Source of the DNA: Ruminococcus hominis
GTDB lineage: Bacteria > Bacillota > Clostridia > Lachnospirales > Lachnospiraceae
Direction: 5' to 3'
DNA length: 64,000 nt
Assembly: GCF_014287355.1 (NCBI RefSeq)
Contig: NZ_JACOPE010000001.1
Coordinates: forward strand, 1,736,001-1,800,000
The position numbers and the translations under genes were made by a program. Below, in pieces: positions 10,155 to 17,953 of this stretch (position 1 is its first letter; every line of letters starts with the position of its first letter). The notes under the pieces are model-generated. The model saw only the letters and a list, made by a program, of their open reading frames with translations. It was not told where the DNA came from and made no database searches.

Positions 10155-11954
10155 TTGATATATTTTAGTTTTCGATTTTTACTCTGTAATGCCATCATTT
10201 GTATTTTTTTAGGTAGTTTACTGGGATTAAAAAATTTATTGCAAAGGCAATTATCCGCACGTATGCAATATAATCTTTCGATTATATTTCTTGCCGTTCT
10301 AATTGTTCCCTTTTTACCGATAAGCTCTGCCCCATCTTCTATATCGTGGAGCCATTTGCTGACAGCCAGTTCAAATACCAATGGTGATATTCAAACCACT
10401 TTTCTTTCTGGTAATGGTTATAATTTGGATAAAATAAATGATTTTGCTGTCTCTGTCAGCACCCAAATACCAACTTTTATTCACACATTACTTGTATTTT
10501 TCTGGAGTATCGGTATATTCATAATGTTTTTTCTTCTCTACCGCTCAGTAAAACAAGTAAAAGCCTTACATAGTTCTGCTTTACCTCTTCAAAATGAAGA
10601 ACTAAACGCTCTTTATATAGAATGTTTAAACGAAGTGAACAGCAAGCATACCATTCCGATTTATAGTACAGCATTTTTGAAATCTCCTGTTTTGGTTGGT
10701 TTCCTGCATCCTCGCATTTATCTTCCAATTCACTTGATTTCAGATTTTAACGCTGGAACTATAAGTGCAACTGATATTCGATATATGCTTCTTCATGAAC
10801 TGCAGCACTACAAGCATAAAGATATTCTAATTGGATATTTGATAAATACAGTAAATGTTTTCTACTGGTTCAATCCCCTAATCTGGTATTTTCTAAAAAG
10901 AATACGTCAGGAACGGGAACTTGCCTGCGACAGTGCTGTATTACAATTATTGAAAGAAACAGAATACAAGTCATATGGAAATACACTGATTAACTTTGCC
11001 GAAACAATAGCTCTGTCTCCATTCCCTCTTACTATGGGAATTAGTGGAAATATAAAACAGTTAAAAGGACGCATTTTAAATATTGCATCATTCCACCAAC
11101 CTACTTTTAAACAAAAAATTCGTGGATATCTTATATGCATATTCGTCTCTACTATCATCATTGGATGCATTCCCATACTTTCTGTTTATGCTTCTGATCA
11201 GACTGGGTATCATTTTGACACAACCGAAAAGAATATTACTCAGCTAAATCTTTCTTCCAATTTTGGGGACTACACCGGAAGTTTTGTTTTATATGATCAG
11301 TCTGCTGATAGATGGAATATTTATAATATGGATCATGCTTCCACACGTGTATCACCGAATTCGACTTATAAAATATATGATGCATTACTTGGCTTGGAAT
11401 CTGGAATTATTACACCAGAACATTCCACTTTCACATGGAATGGAGAACCATATCCTTTTAATTCATGGGAAGCCGATCAAGATTTAACCTCGGCTATGCA
11501 TAATTCCGTAAACTGGTATTTTCAAGCAATTGATTCACAGGCAGGTTTTGAATCCGTAAGAACATTTTTACAGACAATAAACTATGGGAATCAGAATACT
11601 GGAACAAATCTAAATCTCTATTGGACAGATTTCTCTCTGAAGATATCACCCATAGAGCAGGTGGAATTGTTACAGGATTTCTATCAAAATAATTTTCATT
11701 TTGACAGTAAAAATATCCAGGCAGTAAAAAAAGCCCTGCTGCTTTCCACTACTTCTTCCGGTTCTCTTTACGGGAAAACAGGAACCGGGCGTGTCAATGG
11801 TAAAGATGTCAATGGCTGGTTTATCGGATACATTGAAACAGCGAATAATACTTACTACTTTGCAACAAATATTCAAGCTCCTTCCAACGCAACCGGAAGT
11901 CAAGCTACTGAAATAACAGAATCTGTACTTTCTAATCTTGGTATCTGGAAATAA
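10155..11954 (+). CDS. blaR1: BlaR1/MecR1-type beta-lactam sensor-transducer
   Basis: Membrane receptor: an extracellular penicillin-binding domain is acylated by beta-lactam and activates an intracellular M56 zinc protease that relieves BlaI repression. In 599 aa, hydrophobic N-terminal segments flank the protease motif HELQHYKHKD near residue 214, with ERELACDSAV as the third zinc site. The C-terminal class D-like sensor domain has the acylation motif STYK near 402, SVN near 450 and YGKTGTGR near 540, all intact. The start is TTG with GGGAGGAG 6 bases upstream. It ends at a strong hairpin terminator. Confidence 0.95.
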   Translation: MIYFSFRFLLCNAIICIFLGSLLGLKNLLQRQLSARMQYNLSIIFLAVLIVPFLPISSAPSSISWSHLLTASSNTNGDIQTTFLSGNGYNLDKINDFAVSVSTQIPTFIHTLLVFFWSIGIFIMFFLLYRSVKQVKALHSSALPLQNEELNALYIECLNEVNSKHTIPIYSTAFLKSPVLVGFLHPRIYLPIHLISDFNAGTISATDIRYMLLHELQHYKHKDILIGYLINTVNVFYWFNPLIWYFLKRIRQERELACDSAVLQLLKETEYKSYGNTLINFAETIALSPFPLTMGISGNIKQLKGRILNIASFHQPTFKQKIRGYLICIFVSTIIIGCIPILSVYASDQTGYHFDTTEKNITQLNLSSNFGDYTGSFVLYDQSADRWNIYNMDHASTRVSPNSTYKIYDALLGLESGIITPEHSTFTWNGEPYPFNSWEADQDLTSAMHNSVNWYFQAIDSQAGFESVRTFLQTINYGNQNTGTNLNLYWTDFSLKISPIEQVELLQDFYQNNFHFDSKNIQAVKKALLLSTTSSGSLYGKTGTGRVNGKDVNGWFIGYIETANNTYYFATNIQAPSNATGSQATEITESVLSNLGIWK

Positions 11955-12000
11955 ATAAAGAGAACTGATAGCATAATTTCCCGTTATCAGTTCTCTTTAT
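11955..12000. terminator. Bidirectional terminator between blaR1 and lipoprotein gene
   Basis: Arms 11955-11970 and 11985-12000 pair over 16 bp around a 14-base loop, with A/T-rich ends on both sides. It can terminate blaR1 (plus) and the convergent lipoprotein operon (minus). Confidence 0.85.
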
Positions 12001-12018
12001 TTCATTCTTCTCTACTAA

Positions 12019-13251
12019 TCAATTCTGCAAATTACCTAACCGGTACTGATACCTCGGTATATTATCAATACCATTATCTAAAATACTGTTTCCAACATAC
12101 TGAATCGTTCCATCATCCTGAATTTTCATCGTAAGTTCGTGTGTAATAACAGCATCATTACATACAACAGAATCACATACTGCATGAATTGTCAAAACAA
12201 TGTTTCCATCTTCATTGTGCCTGACTTCTGTTACTTCCGGTAAAGACAAGCCAAAATGTGTTGGTGAATAATTACCACATCCCAATCGTTCCCAGATAAA
12301 CATATTACTTTGTTCATCGTAGACCGCCCATTCTTTCAATTCTTCTTTTGTAACAGGAAGATATGTCATAATTACATTTTCGAACTCTTCTGCTGGAATT
12401 CCCACAACCTCTTTTTCTGCAGTAAATTTTTCTCCATATTTCATTTGATAAAAATATTCATAAAGTCCATTATAATCCAACTCCTGCATATCCTCCGCAT
12501 TCCAGTTTGAACATAACAGATTGTTTCCCTGATAGCCGAACGTACTCACATATTTTTTTGAATATTCCCGACACTCCTCACTCAAAGGCTTTACCCGGAT
12601 AATACAACTTCCATCTACAATCTCTGTCACTTCCGGTGGTTCAGGTACGCATAATTCATAACAGAAATTCCCATTTTCAGTATATGCCCATTCTTTTATT
12701 TTTGATAGCGATATGTATGTAAGTACAGGCTCTGTATCCTCACTCCATATCATTTTTGCGGACATCACACTCATTTCTTTTCCATCATAACTATATTCTT
12801 TTCTAGTAATTCCACCATCTGTATCTGCTTCATATAAAATTACACTTCCTTTTTCTTCTTGTTCTGCAGATTTTAAAAATTGTTCCATCTTCTGGTAATT
12901 ATCCATAACAGAATAATGATCGGAACCAATGACCGGATTCCCATTTTGTTTGATAATTTCTTCCATCCGATTCATCATTTGCTCAGCAGTGTTCTGATCT
13001 GCTTCTTGTATTCCATTATATTCAGAATAAATGTCTCGGATAATGCCCATAATTTCTTCACAATCGTTCGCAACTTCCTTTTTCTTGTCTTCATCGATTG
13101 GTAGATTATATCCCTTATCCGGATTTTCCATGGTAGTGTTTTTCTGATTCTTCTCATTTTTTACATCTGTGCTGTTTAATGATATCTTACTTTCACAGGA
13201 AGTCAGAATCATTCCTATACAAAGTACTAACAAAATACTTTTTCTTTTCAT
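12019..13251 (-). CDS. Predicted lipoprotein, paralogue of the upstream gene
   Basis: A 410-aa exported lipoprotein: basic n-region MKRKSILLV, hydrophobic core and lipobox LTSC, so it would be anchored to the outer face of the membrane by Cys 19. The rest is a large soluble domain with many aromatic and acidic residues and no motif I can assign; it may belong to a clostridial DUF family (possibly DUF6070, not verified). It shares architecture and local similarity with the 13260-14468 product (NLL.(S/T)NW, LY(E/D), MKYG, EEFE, TYLP). The stop of that gene is 8 bases upstream and GGGGG precedes its ATG, so they form an operon downstream of the BlaI-type promoter at 14.9 kb. Confidence 0.85.
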   Translation of the reverse strand: MKRKSILLVLCIGMILTSCESKISLNSTDVKNEKNQKNTTMENPDKGYNLPIDEDKKKEVANDCEEIMGIIRDIYSEYNGIQEADQNTAEQMMNRMEEIIKQNGNPVIGSDHYSVMDNYQKMEQFLKSAEQEEKGSVILYEADTDGGITRKEYSYDGKEMSVMSAKMIWSEDTEPVLTYISLSKIKEWAYTENGNFCYELCVPEPPEVTEIVDGSCIIRVKPLSEECREYSKKYVSTFGYQGNNLLCSNWNAEDMQELDYNGLYEYFYQMKYGEKFTAEKEVVGIPAEEFENVIMTYLPVTKEELKEWAVYDEQSNMFIWERLGCGNYSPTHFGLSLPEVTEVRHNEDGNIVLTIHAVCDSVVCNDAVITHELTMKIQDDGTIQYVGNSILDNGIDNIPRYQYRLGNLQN

Positions 13252-13259
13252 ATTGCCCC

Positions 13260-14468
13260 CTAATTATTACTGTAATTCTCTTCCCACTCTTCTTCTGTTA
13301 ACCTTGGCATATACCACCCTGCATTTGCATTTTGATCTGACCTGATTACCTTATTTGATAAATACTGGAAACTTCCGTCTTCCATAGGTTTTATCATCAA
13401 TTCACTGGTGATTGCCTGATCTAACATTCTGATTTCCCATACTGCTTCTATCGTAAGTTTTAATGTTCCATCTTGTAATTTTTCATATGCGATAACTTCC
13501 GGATATGGCTCATATGGGAATTCACAATCATATAACCCTCGCGGTCTGTATCTAAAAGTTCTATTATCAGAGTTATAAAAAGTTCCCTTTTCAATCTCGG
13601 TATTACTAAATGGTAAATAGGTCTTTATAACCTCTTCAAACTCATCTTCTGGAACTTCATATTCTGCTCTACCATAATTTGCTTCATATGGAACTTGCTT
13701 TCCATATTTCATATAATACATTTTTTCATAAAGATCATAAAAATCAAGTTCCGTATAATTCTGGTTATCCCAATTTGTAATCAACAGATTATTAAGTGCA
13801 TACCCCAACGGCATAACATATTTTCGATTCAATTCCCGGCATGTTTTATCTAATGGCTGCACTCTGAATCCAGTTTCACCCGGTGCTCCATCAAATCCCG
13901 GTGGGTGATATTTCTCCAGAAACAAGTATCCTTTTTCTGTATATTTCCACGCATATGCTTCATATTCATCATAATAATTAGCCTGTGGGCTATTATCCTT
14001 CCATTTAACCTGACATAATCGAACATTTATCTTTCCATTCATTGACTCTAAATGATATTGTATAATTTCCCCTTCATCAAATACAACAACAATATCAACT
14101 GCTGCCTGTTCTTCTTTCTCCGATGCCTTGCAAAATTCTTCTACTTTTTCACGATTGACCATATCAATCTGATTATCACAATCTACTGCCGCATATCCTT
14201 GCATTTTCAGACAATTGATAATTTTTCTTTTCGTTTTTAATATATTTGACTCTGACTTCTCCTGTATATAGATATTCTGAAAAGTTTGTGCTGTTTCTTT
14301 CGCTTCAGCATACATTGCAGATTCTACAGTTTCTTTCTTTTGTACTTTTTCTGTGATTCTTTCTTGTCTGCATCCTGTAAAAACCATAAGAATTATCAAT
14401 ATCACCATCAAAATCTTACGTTTGTAATAATTTCTTGTAAAAATTTTTTTATTCTTTAAAATACTCAT
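13260..14468 (-). CDS. Predicted lipoprotein, start uncertain
   Basis: Paralogue of the following gene: N-terminal signal with basic NYYKRK, hydrophobic ILMVILIILMV and lipobox VFTGC, then about 370 residues of extracellular domain. The frame opens at GTG 14510, but all candidate starts (14510, 14498, 14483, 14468) lie inside the 3' end of the decayed PBP gene and none has a clear ribosome site except AGGA before GTG 14510. I list ATG 14468 as the most compact start that keeps a full signal peptide. Translation was probably coupled to the PBP gene, whose reading frame is now broken, so expression may be altered. Confidence 0.75.
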   Translation of the reverse strand: MSILKNKKIFTRNYYKRKILMVILIILMVFTGCRQERITEKVQKKETVESAMYAEAKETAQTFQNIYIQEKSESNILKTKRKIINCLKMQGYAAVDCDNQIDMVNREKVEEFCKASEKEEQAAVDIVVVFDEGEIIQYHLESMNGKINVRLCQVKWKDNSPQANYYDEYEAYAWKYTEKGYLFLEKYHPPGFDGAPGETGFRVQPLDKTCRELNRKYVMPLGYALNNLLITNWDNQNYTELDFYDLYEKMYYMKYGKQVPYEANYGRAEYEVPEDEFEEVIKTYLPFSNTEIEKGTFYNSDNRTFRYRPRGLYDCEFPYEPYPEVIAYEKLQDGTLKLTIEAVWEIRMLDQAITSELMIKPMEDGSFQYLSNKVIRSDQNANAGWYMPRLTEEEWEENYSNN

Positions 14469-14869
14469 CCAATACTGTTGCATCTTTTCTAACAACATAA
14501 CCACTTTCACCGATTCCTTTCACATTCTCAACCATACTGATGAGAAGAATTGGTTTGTCCACGCTTTTATCTGCAGTAAACGCCGAAAACCACCCGACTT
14601 CTTTACCAGAAGTACCTTCTTTCGTTGCCTTCAACTCTGCTATTTTTTCAAGAGATACATTCCTGTCTTTCAGCTTTCCCGGTATAATACTAACCGATGT
14701 CGCTACACCTTTTCCTGCAAGCATTTTACCATTCCGGTCTAATATTTCTCCTCGCTCCGCTTTTGAGGTAGTAACGCTTATTTTATCATCACTCTCTAAA
14801 TCTGGAAAAATCAAACTATCCTGCCATACTAATTTATAGCCCTGTTTTGTTTTTTCCGTCTTTTTTCAT
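14449..14869 (-). pseudogene. Internally deleted MecA-like penicillin-binding protein gene
   Basis: The original promoter, ribosome site (AAGGGG, 14875-14880) and ATG (14869) survive, but the ATG frame stops after 11 codons. In the +1 frame the sequence reads GYKLVWQDSLIFPDL... and TSKAERGEILDRNGKMLAGKG, the end of an NTF2/MecA-like N-terminal domain and the start of a class B PBP dimerisation domain. After ELKATKEGTSGK it jumps to EVGWFSAFTADKS...ILLISMVENV, the extreme C-terminus of a transpeptidase. The whole active-site region (SxxK, SxN, KTG) is missing. At least two deletions are needed. The product cannot be a working PBP. Confidence 0.85.
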
Positions 14870-14903
14870 AGATACCCCTTTCTTTCAACGCTTTTATTTT
14901 CTT

Positions 14904-14934
14904 AAATCTTACACTTGTAATATTTAAAAGTCAA
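14904..14934 (-). promoter_or_regulatory. BlaI-type operator overlapping the PBP-remnant promoter
   Basis: On the minus strand, -35 TTGACT (14934-14929) and -10 TAAGAT are 17 bases apart. The dyad TTACA-AG-TGTAA (14909-14920) overlaps the -10 box and is followed by GATTT exactly as at the blaI promoter. This marks the PBP remnant and the two lipoprotein genes downstream as members of the BlaI regulon. Confidence 0.85.
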
Positions 14935-14987
14935 GTATTTTCTTAGACATTATATATAGCAGATTTAGGATCAGAAAATCCTGCCTT

Positions 14988-15083
14988 TTAATATGCCGGA
15001 ACGCCATATCCATAAATACTACTGCTTCCAATGCTATAACTCCGTCTTGCTACTTTACCTCCACCTGAATCTTTATCTTTCAT
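14988..15083 (-). CDS. Possible 31-aa small protein or gene tail
   Basis: ATG 15083 to TAA 14988 encodes MKDKDSGGGKVARRSYSIGS followed by SSIYGYGVPAY, rich in G, S and Y. No good ribosome site precedes the ATG; AGGTGA lies about 12 bases before an in-frame TTG two codons upstream of it. Because neighbouring genes are all decayed, this may equally be the surviving C-terminus of a deleted gene. No family was recognised. Confidence 0.25.
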   Translation of the reverse strand: MKDKDSGGGKVARRSYSIGSSSIYGYGVPAY

Positions 15084-15151
15084 GGACAATTTCTTTATTA
15101 CTCACCTGTGGTAGTTCCCGGCAATACTCTGAGTACTTCATGCGGATTGCT

Positions 15152-15289
15152 TCATAATTTTACGGTTACCACCGCAACAACCTTTTCATTTTCGAACACT
15201 TCATAAATAATAATATAATTTTCTACAATTAGCTGTCGATATCCTTTAAACGCATAAAAACCATGCTTGTGGAAACATTTTTATAACAT
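15152..15289 (-). pseudogene. RelE/ParE-family toxin, internally deleted
   Basis: The ATG (15289) sits 2 bases after the antitoxin stop, the usual spacing of such pairs, but the third codon is TAA. In the same frame after that stop the sequence reads HGFYAFKGYRQLIVENYIII then YEVFENEKVVAVVTVKL, the typical C-terminal strand region of RelE/ParE toxins. Only 46 codons remain of an expected 90 to 100, so the middle is deleted and the toxin is inactive. Confidence 0.72.
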
Positions 15290-15291
15290 AT

Positions 15292-15555
15292 TTATCCAAA
15301 GTGTTTCCTCCTGAGTTCTCCCAATGCTTCTCGTGCATCTATTAACGCTGCACCTTCAGCAACTTCCCGTTCCGCTTCAAATATTGCTTTATCAATATGG
15401 TTCGTGCTAAGCAATTCGTCATAAGTTTCCATACTCATAACTACCAAATCTCCATAACCATTTTTTGTAATGAAAACTGGCTGCTGCTGTTTATGACATA
15501 ATTCAGATATTTCATTTGTATTACGTAAATCTGTAATTGGTTTGATTACTGGCAT
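15292..15555 (-). CDS. Phd/YefM-type antitoxin
   Basis: An 87-aa antitoxin of the prevent-host-death family: an N-terminal DNA-binding fold (MPVIKPITDLRNTNEISELC, QPVFITKNGYGDLVVMSMETY) and a C-terminal helical toxin-binding tail (AEREVAEGAALIDAREALGE). AGGAGG lies 7 bases before ATG. Its partner toxin immediately downstream is a remnant, so the antitoxin is now orphaned. It could still repress its own promoter or neutralise a related toxin elsewhere. Confidence 0.85.
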   Translation of the reverse strand: MPVIKPITDLRNTNEISELCHKQQQPVFITKNGYGDLVVMSMETYDELLSTNHIDKAIFEAEREVAEGAALIDAREALGELRRKHFG

Positions 15556-15582
15556 TGTAGCGCCTCCTTTCTTTGTACATTA

Positions 15583-15837
15583 TTATAACAGAATATTGTA
15601 CAGCTTTGCGTTGCATCGTTCCACCGCTTCACGGATTGCATCCCAGTTTTCCCACATCGTTGTCGATCCGCGTTCAATCTCATACAGCCAAGACGGGCAC
15701 TTCTTTTGCCACAGAATTTTCCATGCGGTTTCTTCATATCCATAATCGCGCAAAACATCCCCTGTCCATCCGGCTTTTTCTCTCGTGGGACAATCCGTAG
15801 GGATTGTAATAGTGCTATCTGGGCTTCTAGGACACCT
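15583..15837 (-). pseudogene. Remnant of GH78 alpha-L-rhamnosidase
   Basis: This open stretch lacks a start codon. It reads ...TITIPTDCPTREKAGWTGDV and then directly DYGYEETAWKILWQKKCPSW and LYEIERGSTTMWENWDAI before TAA. The first piece is the conserved GH78 active-site segment (DCPxREKxGWTGD) and the second is the C-terminal part of the (alpha/alpha)6 barrel. The barrel helices between them and everything upstream are missing. The gene once encoded a cytoplasmic rhamnoside hydrolase. Confidence 0.75.
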
Positions 15838-15841
15838 TTAG

Positions 15842-16093
15842 GAACTGGCAAAAGAGCTCTACATCAGCCGTCCCTATCTGTCAACAAAATTCAAGAAAGA
15901 TACTGGAACAACTCTGACAGATTTTATCTTGCATGAAAAAACAGAGGAAGCAAAACGCCTCCTCCACTATACTGACAAAACAGCAACTATGTTTGGAGCT
16001 TACCTCGGATTCTCATCCCAGAGCCACTTTTCACGGGTGTTCAAAAAACACATCGGACTGACTCCCGCCGAATATCGAAAGAAATACTCGTAA
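15842..16093 (+). pseudogene. C-terminal fragment of an AraC-family regulator
   Basis: A frame preceded immediately by TAG and lacking a start encodes ELAKELYISRPYLSTKFKKD, EEAKRLLHYT, YLGFSSQSHFSRVFKKHIGL and TPAEYRKKYS, i.e. most of the double helix-turn-helix DNA-binding domain of an AraC/XylS regulator (83 residues). The N-terminal effector domain and first helix are gone. It converges on the ABC exporter pair, a typical partner of such regulators, so it may have controlled them. It abuts the GH78 remnant within 5 bases, marking a deletion junction. Confidence 0.8.
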
Positions 16094-16156
16094 ATGAGAA
16101 TTTAGGTTCTCCTTCTCGATTCTTACAAACCCAGTTTTTCTTCTGTATTGCTGTTG

Positions 16157-17953
16157 TTAAGAAATTCTGCCGTTCTCCATTTCATATACCACATCTGCCA
16201 CATTCATTGTGGATACTCTGTGGGATACCAGGACAACCGTTTTTTTCTCAGCTGATTCTTTCAATGATTTTAAGATAATACCCTCGTTCAACGAATCCAG
16301 ATTCGAAGTTGGTTCATCCAGCAGGATCATCTCTGCATCATGCAAAAATGCTCTTGCGATTCCGATTCTCTGCCTCTCACCGCCAGATAACGTATCTCCC
16401 AGTTCTCCGACTTCCGTGTCGTAGCCTTTCGGAAGTGTCATGATAAAGTCATGAATAGAAGCTTTCTTTGCCGCTTCCATAATCTCTTCCCTCGTTGCTC
16501 CCGGTTTGGCAATGGCGATATTATTGGCAATACTGTCATGGAACAGATGTGTTTCCTGCGTTACATAAGACTCCATATCCCTTAGATGCTTTGTCGGAAT
16601 CTCCCTAACATCCGCACCATCTACCGACACACTTCCTTCCTGCACATCCCAGAAACGCATCAGCAGTTTCAGAAGTGTAGACTTACCAGAACCACTTGCC
16701 CCATGAATACCGGTGATCTGTCCCGGCTGTAAGGTAAGGGAATAATGATCCAGAATCGTATCTGTCTTTGTTTCACTCACCTTGCGGTCCAGACCATTCT
16801 CTCTGTCTCCTTCGGGGCCTTCCACCTTATAGGCAAAAGTTACATTCTCTGCTTTTGCCCCTGTAAAGGTATGATCTGTACTTTCTTCTGTATCCACATC
16901 CCCCGGTATCTCTTCCACAAGTGGTGTCTCTTCTAATAAAGAAAGAACACGCTCACCACTTGCCAGTGTCTGGTTCAGGTTGTTGGAAAGGCTTGACAAT
17001 GCTACTACCGGGCCGAAAGAACCCATTATTGCGATTGTACAGGTTAAGATTCCTTCAAATCCCATCTCGCCCTTTGCATAGAGCCAGATCGTCAGTGCCA
17101 GCATTCCAAAGGATGCAAGCAGGATGACCATGTTCGTAAATGAACGCTGTGAGCCTTCCATTTTGCTTAATGATTCCTGCATTCCGGCAAGTTTTTTGGA
17201 TTGCCCTGTCATCTGCTCTTTTCTCTTTTCACCCTGTCCGTACTGGATGGTTTCATCTAATCCACGTAAGGAATCCAGAACAAAACTGTTCAGTTCTCCG
17301 AAGCTTGTTCTAAACTCCATTCCCTTCTGGCTGCCACGTTTTCCATTCCACATCGGGATGGCTACACCGACAATCAGATAAGCTGCCAGTGCAAGCAATC
17401 CTGCTAACCAGTGATACCTTCCGATAAAGATTACCATAATAATCGAGGTCAGTGTTGCAATCGCAATCGGGGAAATGGTATGTGCATAGAACACTTCCAG
17501 AAGCTCGATATCTGTTGTGATGATCGAGATCAGATTTCCCTTGTCTCTGCCTTCCAGTTTCGCCGGGCAGAGCTTTCTTAAGGAAGCAAACACTTTATGA
17601 CGAATAATCGCCAACAGTTTAAAAGCGATAAAATGGTTACAATACTGTTCCACATAATGCAGGATTCCCCGGAGCACTGCGATCACGATCATGACTGTGA
17701 TAATCGTCTTTACCGGGGTAAATACTAACCACATCTTCTCTACCGGAACGATCATTCCGGCTACCCCTGTCAGAAGTCCATGCACGATGACCTGTCCTGC
17801 CAGTATTGTCAGGAAGATTGCACACAAGTAACCCAATGTTCCAAGAATGATCGCTGCCAGCATGATATGTAGCAGGGGTTTGACCAGTCCGATCAGACTT
17901 CCCATGATGGAGATGGCACTTCTGCGTTTTGTTGTATTTGTATGTTCACTCAT
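16157..17953 (-). CDS. ABC exporter half-transporter (membrane plus ATPase), second of pair
   Basis: 598 aa: six-helix exporter domain (about residues 20-320) fused to an ATPase. Walker A GASGSGKST near residue 426, signature LSGGERQRIGIARA, Walker B MILLDEPTSNLD and switch His VLVSHRV are intact. It overlaps the upstream half-transporter by one base (TAATG), so the two form a heterodimer. The architecture resembles CydDC and the siderophore-linked YbtPQ-type exporters or importers. Placement beside DUF454, YgbA_NO and a FecE remnant favours an iron/haem or siderophore role, but the substrate is inferred only. Confidence 0.92.
   Translation of the reverse strand: MSEHTNTTKRRSAISIMGSLIGLVKPLLHIMLAAIILGTLGYLCAIFLTILAGQVIVHGLLTGVAGMIVPVEKMWLVFTPVKTIITVMIVIAVLRGILHYVEQYCNHFIAFKLLAIIRHKVFASLRKLCPAKLEGRDKGNLISIITTDIELLEVFYAHTISPIAIATLTSIIMVIFIGRYHWLAGLLALAAYLIVGVAIPMWNGKRGSQKGMEFRTSFGELNSFVLDSLRGLDETIQYGQGEKRKEQMTGQSKKLAGMQESLSKMEGSQRSFTNMVILLASFGMLALTIWLYAKGEMGFEGILTCTIAIMGSFGPVVALSSLSNNLNQTLASGERVLSLLEETPLVEEIPGDVDTEESTDHTFTGAKAENVTFAYKVEGPEGDRENGLDRKVSETKTDTILDHYSLTLQPGQITGIHGASGSGKSTLLKLLMRFWDVQEGSVSVDGADVREIPTKHLRDMESYVTQETHLFHDSIANNIAIAKPGATREEIMEAAKKASIHDFIMTLPKGYDTEVGELGDTLSGGERQRIGIARAFLHDAEMILLDEPTSNLDSLNEGIILKSLKESAEKKTVVLVSHRVSTMNVADVVYEMENGRIS

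Noticed and set aside
15546..15851. 101-codon open frame on the minus strand starting MPVPKGVLEAQ
   Set aside because: The adjacent frame carries clear GH78 residues over the same bases; this frame is a shadow with a Cys-rich, atypical composition.
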